A DNA stretch of 12,372 nt from Deltaproteobacteria bacterium (GCA_019310865.1 JAFDDL010000222.1:1-12372); one strand, 5' to 3'. Positions 1-6,445 are shown, counted from the first letter of the stretch. Notes: generated from the sequence alone by a model not told the origin. Translations and numbers: made by a program.

Positions 1-1366
1 CGCTGCCCCAGAATTGTTTGGCCGCTGCTCTAAACACCTTGGCGGTGGTGGGGGACAGGTCCGGCCGGATTCGGTTCAACAACCACCGGGCGATCATATA
101 GCTCACCGAGTGGAGCATGTTGATGGGTTGTCGGGGCTCCAGTGCATACAAAAGGGCGTTTGTCTTGTATTCACGCGCGGAATAGACGCCTTCAAAGCCA
201 ACGTCATTGGCCGTGTGGGGCAGCAATGCTTTCGCTTCTTGTCCGAGTGTATCAGCGGCCCGGCGGATTCCCTCTGCCAGTTGGTTGCCGATGCCCTTTC
301 GGAAAGCGATCATTTCAACAAGGTCCTGGATAAATGCCGAGGTGCCCACATCGGCCATCTTCAACCCGATATCGTCGTCCGTGAGCACGCCGGCCTTGTG
401 ACAGGCCAGCAGCCACATCAGAATATTCTGAATATCCATGGTGCAAAGGGAATAGTCGTTGCACAGCCGGGTGGCCTCCAATGCCGCGTCGATGTCACCG
501 TCGGGCCGTCCCAGTGCCCAGGACATATACATGATCATGGACTGGCATTTCATGACGGCCTCTCGGCCGGAAACGGTCCGAAATGCGCCGCGCAGGCAGT
601 CCAGGCCGCATTGGTAGCAGGAGGCTTTTCCGGTATATTGAATATGTTTTTTCGAAATCGGCATTCTCAGCGTGCCGCGTTTACTGAGCTTGATGGTATA
701 GCGATTAAGCTCGGTCAGCTTTTGGCGATTGGCCACAGGGATCTTGCCGGTGCCAACGACCGCAATGGCCTTCAAGTTCTTGGCGCCCAAAACAGCCCCG
801 AACCCACCGGTGGCGCTACCCTCATGATCCGTCATCAAAGTGGCGTTCCGGCACCGGTTTTCCCCGGCCGGTCCGGTGGTTACAAAGCGCACCTGTTTTC
901 CATGGGCTTCGCGCAGCATCTGCTGTACCTGATAGATGCCCTTGCCCCACAGGGACGCGGCATCTTTTATATCGACCTTGCCGTCATGGATCCAGATATA
1001 TACCGGTTTGTCGGCGCAGCCGGTGACGACGACGCCGTCGTAACCGGCCTTTTTGAGGCTGGGACCGAAAAATCCCCCCAGGTTTCCATAGCAGAATCCT
1101 TCGGGCATCCGCATGGGAGATTTACTGACGGCCACAAACCGGGAAGCCCCTTGGGCGCCGGTGGCGCACAGCGGGCCCGTCATGAGAATCAGACAGTTTT
1201 CCGGGTCAAAGGCCCCAACGGAAGGACCCACTTCATCCCAGTAGATTCGCGTGGCGATGCCACGGCCGCCGAGGAAGCGGTCAGCGTAGTCATCCGTGTC
1301 CAGTTCGGACACACGGTTGTTGGTAAGATCGACTCGCAGGATTTTTCCGGTCCATCCACTGGTCAT
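1..1366 (-). CDS. Aldehyde ferredoxin oxidoreductase family protein (3' end outside the window)
   Basis: The reverse strand reads without interruption for 455 codons and leaves the window before a stop. The family oxidises aldehydes (or, in relatives such as BamB, acts in low-potential aromatic reduction) with a tungsten/molybdenum bis-pterin cofactor and one 4Fe-4S cluster, using ferredoxin. Visible landmarks are the N-terminal GWTGKILRVDLT and GGRGIATRIYWDEV stretches, GGFGAVLGAKNLKAIAV, a CxxCxxxC cluster motif at C250, C253 and C257 (CYQCGLDC), and an LCNDYSLCTMD stretch matching the first pterin-binding loop of the family. The reading at the left edge, AAKQFWGS, fits the usual region near the C-terminus, so most of the protein is present. 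I chose ATG 1366 because AAAGG lies 9 nt upstream; ATG 1375 abuts that AAAGG and is too close. It follows the sigma-54 regulator on the same strand and appears to have its own sigma-54 promoter. Family assignment is strong; the substrate is unknown. Confidence 0.93.
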   Translation of the reverse strand, partial: MTSGWTGKILRVDLTNNRVSELDTDDYADRFLGGRGIATRIYWDEVGPSVGAFDPENCLILMTGPLCATGAQGASRFVAVSKSPMRMPEGFCYGNLGGFFGPSLKKAGYDGVVVTGCADKPVYIWIHDGKVDIKDAASLWGKGIYQVQQMLREAHGKQVRFVTTGPAGENRCRNATLMTDHEGSATGGFGAVLGAKNLKAIAVVGTGKIPVANRQKLTELNRYTIKLSKRGTLRMPISKKHIQYTGKASCYQCGLDCLRGAFRTVSGREAVMKCQSMIMYMSWALGRPDGDIDAALEATRLCNDYSLCTMDIQNILMWLLACHKAGVLTDDDIGLKMADVGTSAFIQDLVEMIAFRKGIGNQLAEGIRRAADTLGQEAKALLPHTANDVGFEGVYSAREYKTNALLYALEPRQPINMLHSVSYMIARWLLNRIRPDLSPTTAKVFRAAAKQFWGS

Positions 1367-1378
1367 GGTCACCATCCT

Positions 1379-1537
1379 TTCGGAATTGGGGTCATTTCGG
1401 AATTGGGGTCAAATCTTTATTTGTGACAATATTGACCCTTTTCGGAATTGGGGTCAAATCTTGATTTGTAATCACAAATCAAGGCTTGACCCAATCCACA
1501 TACTTTTTAATCACAAATCGAGGTTTGACCCCCCCGA
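1379..1537. repeat. Nested inverted/direct repeat cluster in the leader of the oxidoreductase gene
   Basis: The 16-mer TTCGGAATTGGGGTCA occurs three times (1379-1394, 1396-1411, 1441-1456). An outer inverted pair (1405-1426 with 1511-1532, 19 of 22 positions matching) encloses an inner near-perfect hairpin (1451-1469 with 1474-1492). A further GGGTCAA/TTGACCC stem joins 1406-1412 and 1432-1438. The layout resembles REP/BIME-like palindromes of the type mobilised by RAYT (Y1) transposases, but no transposase is in the window, so that link is inference. It lies between the predicted sigma-54 start point and the oxidoreductase start codon, so it should be transcribed as a structured leader. It is not a CRISPR: the repeats are irregularly spaced and palindromic. 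Confidence 0.85.
1451..1492. repeat. Long hairpin, 19-bp arms with a 4-nt loop
   Basis: The left arm 1451-1469 and right arm 1474-1492 are inverted copies with 17 of 19 positions pairing, separated by AATC. It is the core of the nested repeat cluster. In the oxidoreductase transcript it would fold about 85-125 nt before the start codon. No U-run follows on the minus strand, so it is not a typical intrinsic terminator, though it could act as an RNA stability or attenuation element. Confidence 0.8.
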
Positions 1538-1569
1538 TCTCTTAATCACAGCTGCAACCCAATCAATTC

Positions 1570-1585
1570 TGCAAATATGATGCCA
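1570..1585 (-). promoter_or_regulatory. Sigma-54 (-24/-12) promoter for the aldehyde ferredoxin oxidoreductase gene
   Basis: Reading the minus strand, TGGCAT (1585-1580), five bases CATAT, then TTGCA (1574-1570) gives TGGCATCATATTTGCA. This matches the sigma-54 consensus TGGCAC-N5-TTGCA with only the sixth base changed, and with the required spacing between the GG and GC pairs. The predicted start point is near 1559, giving a leader of about 190 nt to ATG 1366. The neighbouring upstream gene on the same strand encodes a sigma-54 activator, which supports the call. Confidence 0.85.
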
Positions 1586-1649
1586 AGTAAATTTTATAAA
1601 ATTTTCAAGATGTTATAGAAATAAATTCCGTGAGACCCCGCGCAGTTGC

Positions 1650-1681
1650 TCAAAATATTGATGGATGAGTCAATATGTTGA
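1650..1681. promoter_or_regulatory. Tandem TCAA-N4-TTGA dyads, candidate enhancer for the sigma-54 activator
   Basis: Two 12-bp dyads, TCAAAATATTGA (1650-1661) and TCAATATGTTGA (1670-1681), start exactly 20 bp apart, close to two helical turns, so both would face the same side of the DNA. Their centres are about 95 and 115 bp upstream of the predicted sigma-54 start point near 1559, the normal range for activator binding sites. The likely ligand is the Fis-type HTH of the adjacent regulator; this is inferred from position and symmetry. Confidence 0.65.
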
Positions 1682-1707
1682 TGGAAAAGCTGATGAGATT
1701 GAATCGT

Positions 1708-4700
1708 TTAGTTACCAGTGGACCTGCGAATCCCCATGGCCTTTATCTTGTAATAGAGTGTACTGGGGCTCATGTCCAGCAGTTGCGCTGCGCCGCCGTC
1801 TCCTCGTATTTTGCCCCTGGTTTTTTCAATGGCCCAAAGGATGTGCCGACGGATATTTTCTTCATAGGTGACGGCCCGGTCACCCCGGTCACGCCCCTGT
1901 AAATGTCTTTTCAGCTCCGGCAATCTGAATCGGGGGCCGGTGCTTAAAATGGTGCCCCTTTCAATGATGTTTTCCAGCTCCCGAACGTTTCCCGGCCAGT
2001 CGTATGTGACGAGGCGCTGCATATCGGACTCTGTTATCTTCTGAATCGGCTTGCCGCATTTTAAAGCATGAATGTGGAGAAAATGTGCTGCCAGCAGCGG
2101 AATGTCCTCAATTCGATCCCTGAGCGGCGGGACGTGGATGGGAAAAACATTGAGGCGATAGTAAAGGTCCTCCCTGAATGTCCCGGCGTTGACTGCCCGG
2201 TGAAGTTCCCGGTTGGTTGCGGCAACCAGTCGAAAATCAGAGCGATGCGTCTTTTGACCACCCAGTCGTTCGAACTCCTTGGTTTGAAGCACTCGAAGCA
2301 AGCGTACCTGGACTTCAAGTGAGATCTCTGCAATCTCGTCAAGAAAGAGCGTCCCGCCATCGGCCAATTCAAAGCGACCGATGCGCTGGGAATCGGCACC
2401 GGTAAAGGCGCCTCTTTCATGGCCGAACAACTCGTTTGCGATAAGGTTTTCCGGCAGGGCTGCGCAGTTGGTGCTGACAAAGGGCCTGTGCTTGCGGGTG
2501 CTGTGCCTGTGGATGGCCCGGGCTACCAGTTCCTTTCCCACACCGGTTTCCCCCAGAACGAGAACGCTGGTATCCAGTCCCGCCACCTGCTCCACCAGTG
2601 ACAGTACCTTCATGATGGCCGGGCTTTTACCGACGAATTCATCAAAGTGAAGGATTTTGGAATGCTCCTCTTCATAATATCGTTTTTCTTCCCTGAGCTT
2701 CCGGTTCAGGATGTGAATTTTTTCATATGCCGCCGCATTGTCCATGGCGATGGCAGCCTGGGCGGCAAAATAGTCGAGGATATCACGATCCGATTCCTTG
2801 AAGCTGCTCGAAAACAGGCGATTATCGAGATACAGTACCCCGAGGACTTCGCCCCGCAATTTCATGGGAACACAGATACAGCCCCGGATCCCGGTATCGG
2901 AAAACGGGCTCTGGGCTTCAGCGGGATTTTTTACCAACACACGCCCCTTACCGGTGGTTGCCGATTCCCGAATTATGTTCATAGCGGCGGAAAAGGCCGG
3001 TTCGGCGATATCTTCCTCGGCCAGATTTCTGGAAGCCCGCAACGACAGCCGGCCCGACGGCGTATCGGCTTCCATGAAGAAAATGGCTGCCCGTTCGGCA
3101 CCGGTGATCTGGTTAGCTGTTCGTAGAATCTGCCGAACCACTTCCCGGTTGTCTCGCAAAGTGACCAACTCCTGTCCCAATCGCATCATCTCCCGCACCA
3201 GGTTCGGTTCGGTTCGAAAATCGGCCAGCAGAAATTTGAGCGGTTCGGGAACCATGTCCGCCAAGGCGGCTTCCGGGCTCTGGGCGATCCCTTTCATCAT
3301 CTCCCTGGCCTTATTTTCGTTTCCGTAGTCCAGATATTCCTTGGCCATTTCGATCCGCGTATGGACTAGTTCCAGTTGATTTTCGGACTTTTCAAGCCAG
3401 CTGGCCGATCGCATCAGAGAGCGAATGATTTTCTCGTGGGACGCGCCGTTTCGCTTAGCCAGAAAAGCGCGATATCGATATGCAGAGCCCTTGAGGGACA
3501 GGTTGCGACCTTTCAAATATTGGTCGATCAGGTTTTCAAGGGGTAATTCCGTTACTCTCGGGAGTTCGCCGGTCTCCATGGCCCAGCTGATGTCCAGGAT
3601 TTGGGGGAATGCTGAGTCAAAGTGCACTTTCATCGGGCCATTAATTGATATATATTTTTCAAGGAATTTAACGGCCCCATCCACATCCCGCATTTTTAAA
3701 CAGGCGGCTGCGCTGCCGGCAAGGCTTGGGGGCACCGACAGGTTGTTGGGTGCCCGAGTCCCTTTTTCATTTGCATCTTCGAAATATCTCAGCGCATCAT
3801 CGATACGGCCGATGTTCAGCATAATTTTGCCCATCTCGGATGCGGCCAAGCTTGAAATGAAAAAATTACCCTGTTTTCGGCTATGGCCGTAAATGGCGTC
3901 CAGCATGCCCATCCCCTGGGTTACCTGACCGGTCAATGCATAACACTGGCCGATGATGCACGATGTCATAAACGGGAACCAGTTCTTTGGGTACCGCTCC
4001 ACATCCGGCATGGTCCCTTCATAGTATCGCCGGACCTCTCCATGATGGCCCTGCATGTGAAGGAAAAAGATGTATAGGGTCGTTGCCGAGCGTTTTAAAC
4101 CCGGATCGGTGGTATCACGGGCAATGCCCCACCCCTTGTCGAAGATTTCAAACGCCTGTTCTGTATTGGCAAGATAAAATTCATTTTTTGCCAGATGCAC
4201 TTGCAGGTGGGCCCGCTTGGCACGGTCCTTTCCACCCTTTGCTCGCCGCAACGCCTTCTTGAGCGCCTCGGTGACGGGTCTAACGTCGGTGGCCGCTTCG
4301 GACGCCTTGGAATACTCGATGGCAACATCGGCAAGAAGAGAATCGGCCGCCACACCCTTCAATTTTAATAAGTCCTGAACGGCTTTTGACGAACAGGCCA
4401 GTGCCTTTGGATATTGATTTTCCCAACGGCACCACTTGGAGGCATTGAGAAGCCGGCGACACCCATCCAGGTCATTGGTGATTTGAAGCAGGTGCTCTGC
4501 AGCTAAAAGCACCGCTTCGGCGTCTTGCTCCGTGTTTAGTAAACAGTTGGCAATGGTTTTGTGAAGGCTTTCTATTTCCGATTTATCCAGGGACGACTGA
4601 AGCCGGATCCGGTCTTGGGTTTTCTTAAAGCGGTATTGGCCCGGCCCTTGCTTGACCAGCAGGCCGCTGTCGATCGCATCTTCCATGACTTTGAGAATTT

Positions 4701-4842
4701 GGGATGCTTTTAACCCGGTGATCTCCTGGAGAATATCAACAGAAAACGCGCCCTCAAAAAGGGCGGCCTGGGCCGTCAGGTGCCGGGAAAGCGCTTTTTG
4801 ATTGTTTAGGGGCATTTCGGATTTCATAGCAGAAATTAACAC
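1708..4842 (-). CDS. Sigma-54-dependent transcriptional activator with winged-helix/TPR/GAF N-terminal region
   Basis: This 1044-residue enhancer-binding protein remodels sigma-54 RNA polymerase by ATP hydrolysis. Residues about 15-75 look like a winged helix (TGLKASQILKVMEDAIDSGLLVK), about 105-520 are TPR-like helices, about 560-700 form a GAF sensor domain, and about 705-730 a charged coiled linker. The AAA+ domain (735-965) has Walker A GETGVGKE (764-771), an intact GAFTGA loop (811-816), Walker B GGTLFLDE (829-836), the FREDLYYRLNVF arginine-finger region (889-900) and WPGNVRELENIIER. A Fis-type HTH covers about 1000-1040. The start is GTG with GGGAGAG just upstream; an in-frame TGA six codons before it (4858-4860) rules out a longer form, and ATG 4827 has no ribosome binding site. 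Typical activators are about 450 residues, so the sensory part is unusually large and resembles the C-terminal portion of kinase/ATPase-TPR-GAF regulators. The likely target is the downstream oxidoreductase gene; the ligand is unknown. Confidence 0.95.
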   Translation of the reverse strand: MLISAMKSEMPLNNQKALSRHLTAQAALFEGAFSVDILQEITGLKASQILKVMEDAIDSGLLVKQGPGQYRFKKTQDRIRLQSSLDKSEIESLHKTIANCLLNTEQDAEAVLLAAEHLLQITNDLDGCRRLLNASKWCRWENQYPKALACSSKAVQDLLKLKGVAADSLLADVAIEYSKASEAATDVRPVTEALKKALRRAKGGKDRAKRAHLQVHLAKNEFYLANTEQAFEIFDKGWGIARDTTDPGLKRSATTLYIFFLHMQGHHGEVRRYYEGTMPDVERYPKNWFPFMTSCIIGQCYALTGQVTQGMGMLDAIYGHSRKQGNFFISSLAASEMGKIMLNIGRIDDALRYFEDANEKGTRAPNNLSVPPSLAGSAAACLKMRDVDGAVKFLEKYISINGPMKVHFDSAFPQILDISWAMETGELPRVTELPLENLIDQYLKGRNLSLKGSAYRYRAFLAKRNGASHEKIIRSLMRSASWLEKSENQLELVHTRIEMAKEYLDYGNENKAREMMKGIAQSPEAALADMVPEPLKFLLADFRTEPNLVREMMRLGQELVTLRDNREVVRQILRTANQITGAERAAIFFMEADTPSGRLSLRASRNLAEEDIAEPAFSAAMNIIRESATTGKGRVLVKNPAEAQSPFSDTGIRGCICVPMKLRGEVLGVLYLDNRLFSSSFKESDRDILDYFAAQAAIAMDNAAAYEKIHILNRKLREEKRYYEEEHSKILHFDEFVGKSPAIMKVLSLVEQVAGLDTSVLVLGETGVGKELVARAIHRHSTRKHRPFVSTNCAALPENLIANELFGHERGAFTGADSQRIGRFELADGGTLFLDEIAEISLEVQVRLLRVLQTKEFERLGGQKTHRSDFRLVAATNRELHRAVNAGTFREDLYYRLNVFPIHVPPLRDRIEDIPLLAAHFLHIHALKCGKPIQKITESDMQRLVTYDWPGNVRELENIIERGTILSTGPRFRLPELKRHLQGRDRGDRAVTYEENIRRHILWAIEKTRGKIRGDGGAAQLLDMSPSTLYYKIKAMGIRRSTGN

Positions 4843-4876
4843 GACTCTCCCGCAGGGTCAATGGTTAGTTTAATAT

Positions 4877-4892
4877 TTGGACTTTTGTCCAA
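4877..4892. promoter_or_regulatory. Perfect inverted repeat upstream of the regulator gene
   Basis: TTGGAC-TTTT-GTCCAA is a perfect 6-bp dyad with a 4-nt spacer, 35 bp upstream of the GTG start of the sigma-54 regulator. It could be an operator or a small 5' hairpin. No known binding protein is implied, and the only support is symmetry and position. Confidence 0.35.
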
Positions 4893-4923
4893 CAATCGAA
4901 CGTTTATGCAATTATTATTAAAT

Positions 4924-4933
4924 TCAATATTGA
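4924..4933. promoter_or_regulatory. TCAATATTGA palindrome, possible autoregulatory site
   Basis: This perfect 10-bp palindrome has the same TCAA and TTGA half sites as the tandem dyads upstream of the oxidoreductase promoter, but with a 2-nt instead of a 4-nt spacer. It lies about 80 bp upstream of the regulator start, where it could allow autoregulation. The spacer difference and short length make this weak. Confidence 0.25.
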
Positions 4934-4952
4934 TATAAGCAGGTGATATAAA

Positions 4953-5096
4953 ATGCTAAAAATACATAATGGCCTCTTTCCCCTCTCTGATCCGAAAAAA
5001 GCAAATTCCTATCTTTCGGGCCTCAAAAAGAGAGTAGATTCTGTTTGCTGTAAATTATTTGGAAACCATATTCTTGTATTGATTATTAATCATTAA
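4953..5096 (+). CDS. Possible small protein, 47 residues
   Basis: An ATG at 4953 follows AGGTGA with 6 nt spacing, a good ribosome binding site, and opens 47 codons (MLKIHNGLFPLSDPKK at the start) to TAA 5094-5096. The product is basic in the middle, has an adjacent Cys-Cys pair, and ends in a short hydrophobic run (HILVLIINH). I do not recognise it. The sequence is AT-rich and its 3' end overlaps the candidate mntA promoter and palindrome, which argues that it may be chance. It could instead be a short peptide expressed ahead of the toxin-antitoxin pair. Confidence 0.25.
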   Translation: MLKIHNGLFPLSDPKKANSYLSGLKKRVDSVCCKLFGNHILVLIINH

Positions 5097-5107
5097 AAGT
5101 GATAAGA
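5079..5107 (+). promoter_or_regulatory. Candidate mntA-hepT promoter overlapping a palindromic operator
   Basis: TTGATT (5079-5084) followed after 17 nt by ATAAGA (5102-5107) is an acceptable but weak sigma-70-like pair. The perfect odd palindrome TGATTA-T-TAATCA (5080-5092) overlaps the -35 box. This arrangement fits the autorepression usual for toxin-antitoxin operons, but no DNA-binding partner is identifiable, since MntA and HepT lack an obvious DNA-binding domain. Confidence 0.35.
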
Positions 5108-5120
5108 ATTAAAGAGTGTT

Positions 5121-5186
5121 ATGAGCAAGTTCATTGATTTTACCATGTTCGGAAACAAACCGGAACTTGAACCATGTCCACGGTAA
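5121..5186 (+). CDS. Possible 21-codon leader ORF overlapping the mntA start
   Basis: ATG 5121 opens a 21-codon frame (MSKFIDFTMFGNKPELEPCPR) that ends at TAA 5184-5186, 13 nt inside mntA and in another frame. A purine-rich AAAGAG precedes it. Because mntA itself has only a weak ribosome binding site (GGAA about 9 nt upstream), translation of this short frame could feed ribosomes to mntA by termination-reinitiation. It may equally be chance. Confidence 0.2.
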   Translation: MSKFIDFTMFGNKPELEPCPR

Positions 5187-5569
5187 CCCAATTAAGAAAA
5201 CTGCTTCCTGAAATCATTGCCGAGTTCCCATCGATATCCGTGTTGTATCTTTTCGGATCCCATGCGAAAGGGAAGTCCGGAAGCGCCAGCGATGTGGATA
5301 TTGCACTGTTTACCGATGGCAATGAGAAGGCGACAATGGATTTGGAGCTTGGCCTGTTTGTTCAAAAGTGGATAAATCGTCCGGTGGATGTGGTTATCCT
5401 GCAAAAAGTTTCCCCAATTCTTCAACACGAAGTTTTACGCTCCAAAATTCGTATGTTCGAAAAAGATCCCTCCCAAAGGGCGTTTTTGGAAAATAGGGCA
5501 TTTCGGGCTTTTTTGGATGCCAAATATTATCAGTTCAAACGTTTTAAGCAGAGGAGAGCTGATGGTTAA
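5174..5569 (+). CDS. mntA: MntA-type antitoxin, minimal nucleotidyltransferase
   Basis: This 131-residue protein is a minimal nucleotidyltransferase (MNT) domain. In characterised MntA-HepT systems it transfers AMP groups from ATP onto a tyrosine of the HEPN toxin and so silences it. The signature GSx10DxD is intact at residues 28-42 (GSHAKGKSGSASDVD), and the third metal-binding aspartate is visible at D72 in RPVDVVIL. The length is usual for the family. The start is ATG 5174; the preceding GGAA is a modest ribosome binding site. The gene overlaps hepT by 8 bp, implying translational coupling and balanced expression. Base composition is more AT-rich than in the metabolic genes on either side, consistent with recent acquisition. 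Family call is firm; the activity is inferred from characterised relatives. Confidence 0.93.
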   Translation: MSTVTQLRKLLPEIIAEFPSISVLYLFGSHAKGKSGSASDVDIALFTDGNEKATMDLELGLFVQKWINRPVDVVILQKVSPILQHEVLRSKIRMFEKDPSQRAFLENRAFRAFLDAKYYQFKRFKQRRADG

Positions 5570-6002
5570 TGTTTTGATTGTAAGGCGGCTTTTGAATAAC
5601 CTGGAAGGTTATGTCAGTGAGTTAAGAAACGCCACAGACATCACCCACGAAAAATATTTAAATGACATTCGTCTTCAGCGATTTGTGGAACGAACCCTTC
5701 AGATTGCAATTGAATGCTGTTTTGATGTGGTCCATCATATAATTTCCGATGAGGGCTACCGGGAGCCGGACTCCTATGCGGATGCCTTTGTCGTGCTGGC
5801 GGAACAGGGAGTGTTAACCCAAAAGTCAATGGGCGACTATCAACTCATGGCACAATTTAGAAACAAGATTGTTCACTATTATGAGAAGATCGATCCGGAG
5901 CAGGTGTACGCAATTTTCAAGGGTAAGCTCAATTCATTTAACAGTTTTAAGAACCAGATCGAACAATGGATTGACCTAAATACAGAGCAAAACCCAATTT
6001 GA
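5562..6002 (+). CDS. hepT: HepT-type toxin, HEPN-domain ribonuclease
   Basis: This 146-residue all-helical HEPN protein is the predicted toxin of the pair, an RNase that cleaves RNA when not modified. The catalytic Rx4HxY motif is complete: R100, H105 and Y107 in RNKIVHYY, the tyrosine being the residue AMPylated by MntA in characterised systems. I chose ATG 5562, which overlaps the mntA stop by 8 bp and is preceded by GAGGAG with 5 nt spacing; the frame is open further upstream to about 5388, but that part lies inside mntA and reads as a shadow. The protein reaches the usual family length and looks intact, so the module is probably active. No terminator is clear downstream. Confidence 0.93.
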   Translation: MVNVLIVRRLLNNLEGYVSELRNATDITHEKYLNDIRLQRFVERTLQIAIECCFDVVHHIISDEGYREPDSYADAFVVLAEQGVLTQKSMGDYQLMAQFRNKIVHYYEKIDPEQVYAIFKGKLNSFNSFKNQIEQWIDLNTEQNPI

Positions 6003-6010
6003 TCCTTTTA

Positions 6011-6032
6011 TGGGGTCAAGTCTGCTCTTGGC
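6011..6032. repeat. Remnant of a GGGGTCAA-type repeat
   Basis: TGGGGTCAAGTCTGCTCTTG just after the hepT stop shares the GGGGTCAA-TCT core with the repeat cluster at 1379-1537 and contains a short CAAG/CTTG stem. It looks like a single end of the same class of element, possibly marking an insertion or recombination junction. There is only one partial copy here, so the assignment is tentative. Confidence 0.4.
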
Positions 6033-6109
6033 TTATTTTCAATATCCGGGACCGGCTATACTTTCTGGAAGCCCTGGAAAAAGCCCTTCCCATTGTTTTA
6101 AAAAAATAA
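6032..6109 (+). pseudogene. Possible orphan C-terminal coding fragment
   Basis: In one frame the sequence reads NIRDRLYFLEALEKALPIVL followed by KK and TAA (6107-6109). This amphipathic helix looks like the tail of a real protein, but no start codon, ribosome binding site or upstream domain accompanies it, and a repeat remnant lies directly before it. I do not recognise the parent family. A run of 22 open codons can occur by chance, so this is only a suggestion that a gene was cut here. Confidence 0.25.
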
Positions 6110-6436
6110 CCAACGGCCATATCCTCATCTCAAAGCAAGCTTAATCTAACTTTAATAGTGCAAGCGGCAAGGGAATAGCCGGGATACCATGGATCGCGCT
6201 TTTCCACCGATGCGACACATCCTCGTAATAGGGCAAGTCGCCGCGGGGACGTCCAGGTGGTTGATCCGTTTACTGACAAGGGTATAGGACCACGAGCTGC
6301 CTCCACACACAATAAAGGCCCTGTTCGGACAAATGACGGTGGCGATGTTCAAAGATACGGTATATAACCGAAGCGGAACATAGACATATGGATACGGGTG
6401 GGTGACCTAGCATGAAACAATTATGATAATAATAGG
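6110..6436. other. Stretch without a recognisable gene
   Basis: About 330 bp with no ORF that has both a ribosome binding site and a recognisable protein. Short frames on both strands are stop-limited and lack any family motif. It must contain or lie near the promoter of the downstream carboxylase operon; TTGATC-N16-TATAGG within about 6259-6286 is a weak sigma-70-like candidate only. It may be eroded coding sequence between the debris on either side. Confidence 0.5.
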
Positions 6437-6445
6437 ATGGCGCGT

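Larger units (their letters stand above)
4843..5173. other. Divergent intergenic region between the regulator and mntA
   Basis: This AT-rich stretch separates the minus-strand regulator from the plus-strand toxin-antitoxin genes. It holds three small palindromes, a candidate mntA promoter and two short ORFs, each listed separately. No RNA gene or mobile element is recognisable in it. Confidence 0.7.

Noticed and set aside
14..1426. 470-codon open frame on the plus strand
   Set aside because: It is the codon-aligned antisense of the aldehyde ferredoxin oxidoreductase, lacks any recognisable domain, and the minus-strand protein has clear cluster and family motifs. High GC at third positions explains the open antisense frame.
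1379..1456. Three direct repeats suggesting a CRISPR array
   Set aside because: Repeat spacings are 1 and 29 nt, the units are 16 nt and embedded in palindromes, and no spacer-like regularity or cas gene is present.
1451..1492. Intrinsic terminator at the long hairpin
   Set aside because: No T-run follows either arm, and terminating here on the minus strand would cut off the oxidoreductase from its own promoter; a structured leader is the simpler reading.
2061..3892. Several plus-strand and one minus-strand ORFs of 60-176 codons inside the regulator gene
   Set aside because: All overlap a protein with intact sigma-54 activator motifs and show no family signature or ribosome binding site of their own.
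6165..6180. Possible sigma-54 promoter (CGGCAAGGGAATAGCC) ahead of the carboxylase operon
   Set aside because: GG and GC pairs have the right spacing, but the T before GG, the C of the -24 box and the second T of the -12 box are all wrong, and it is over 400 bp from the carrier gene.
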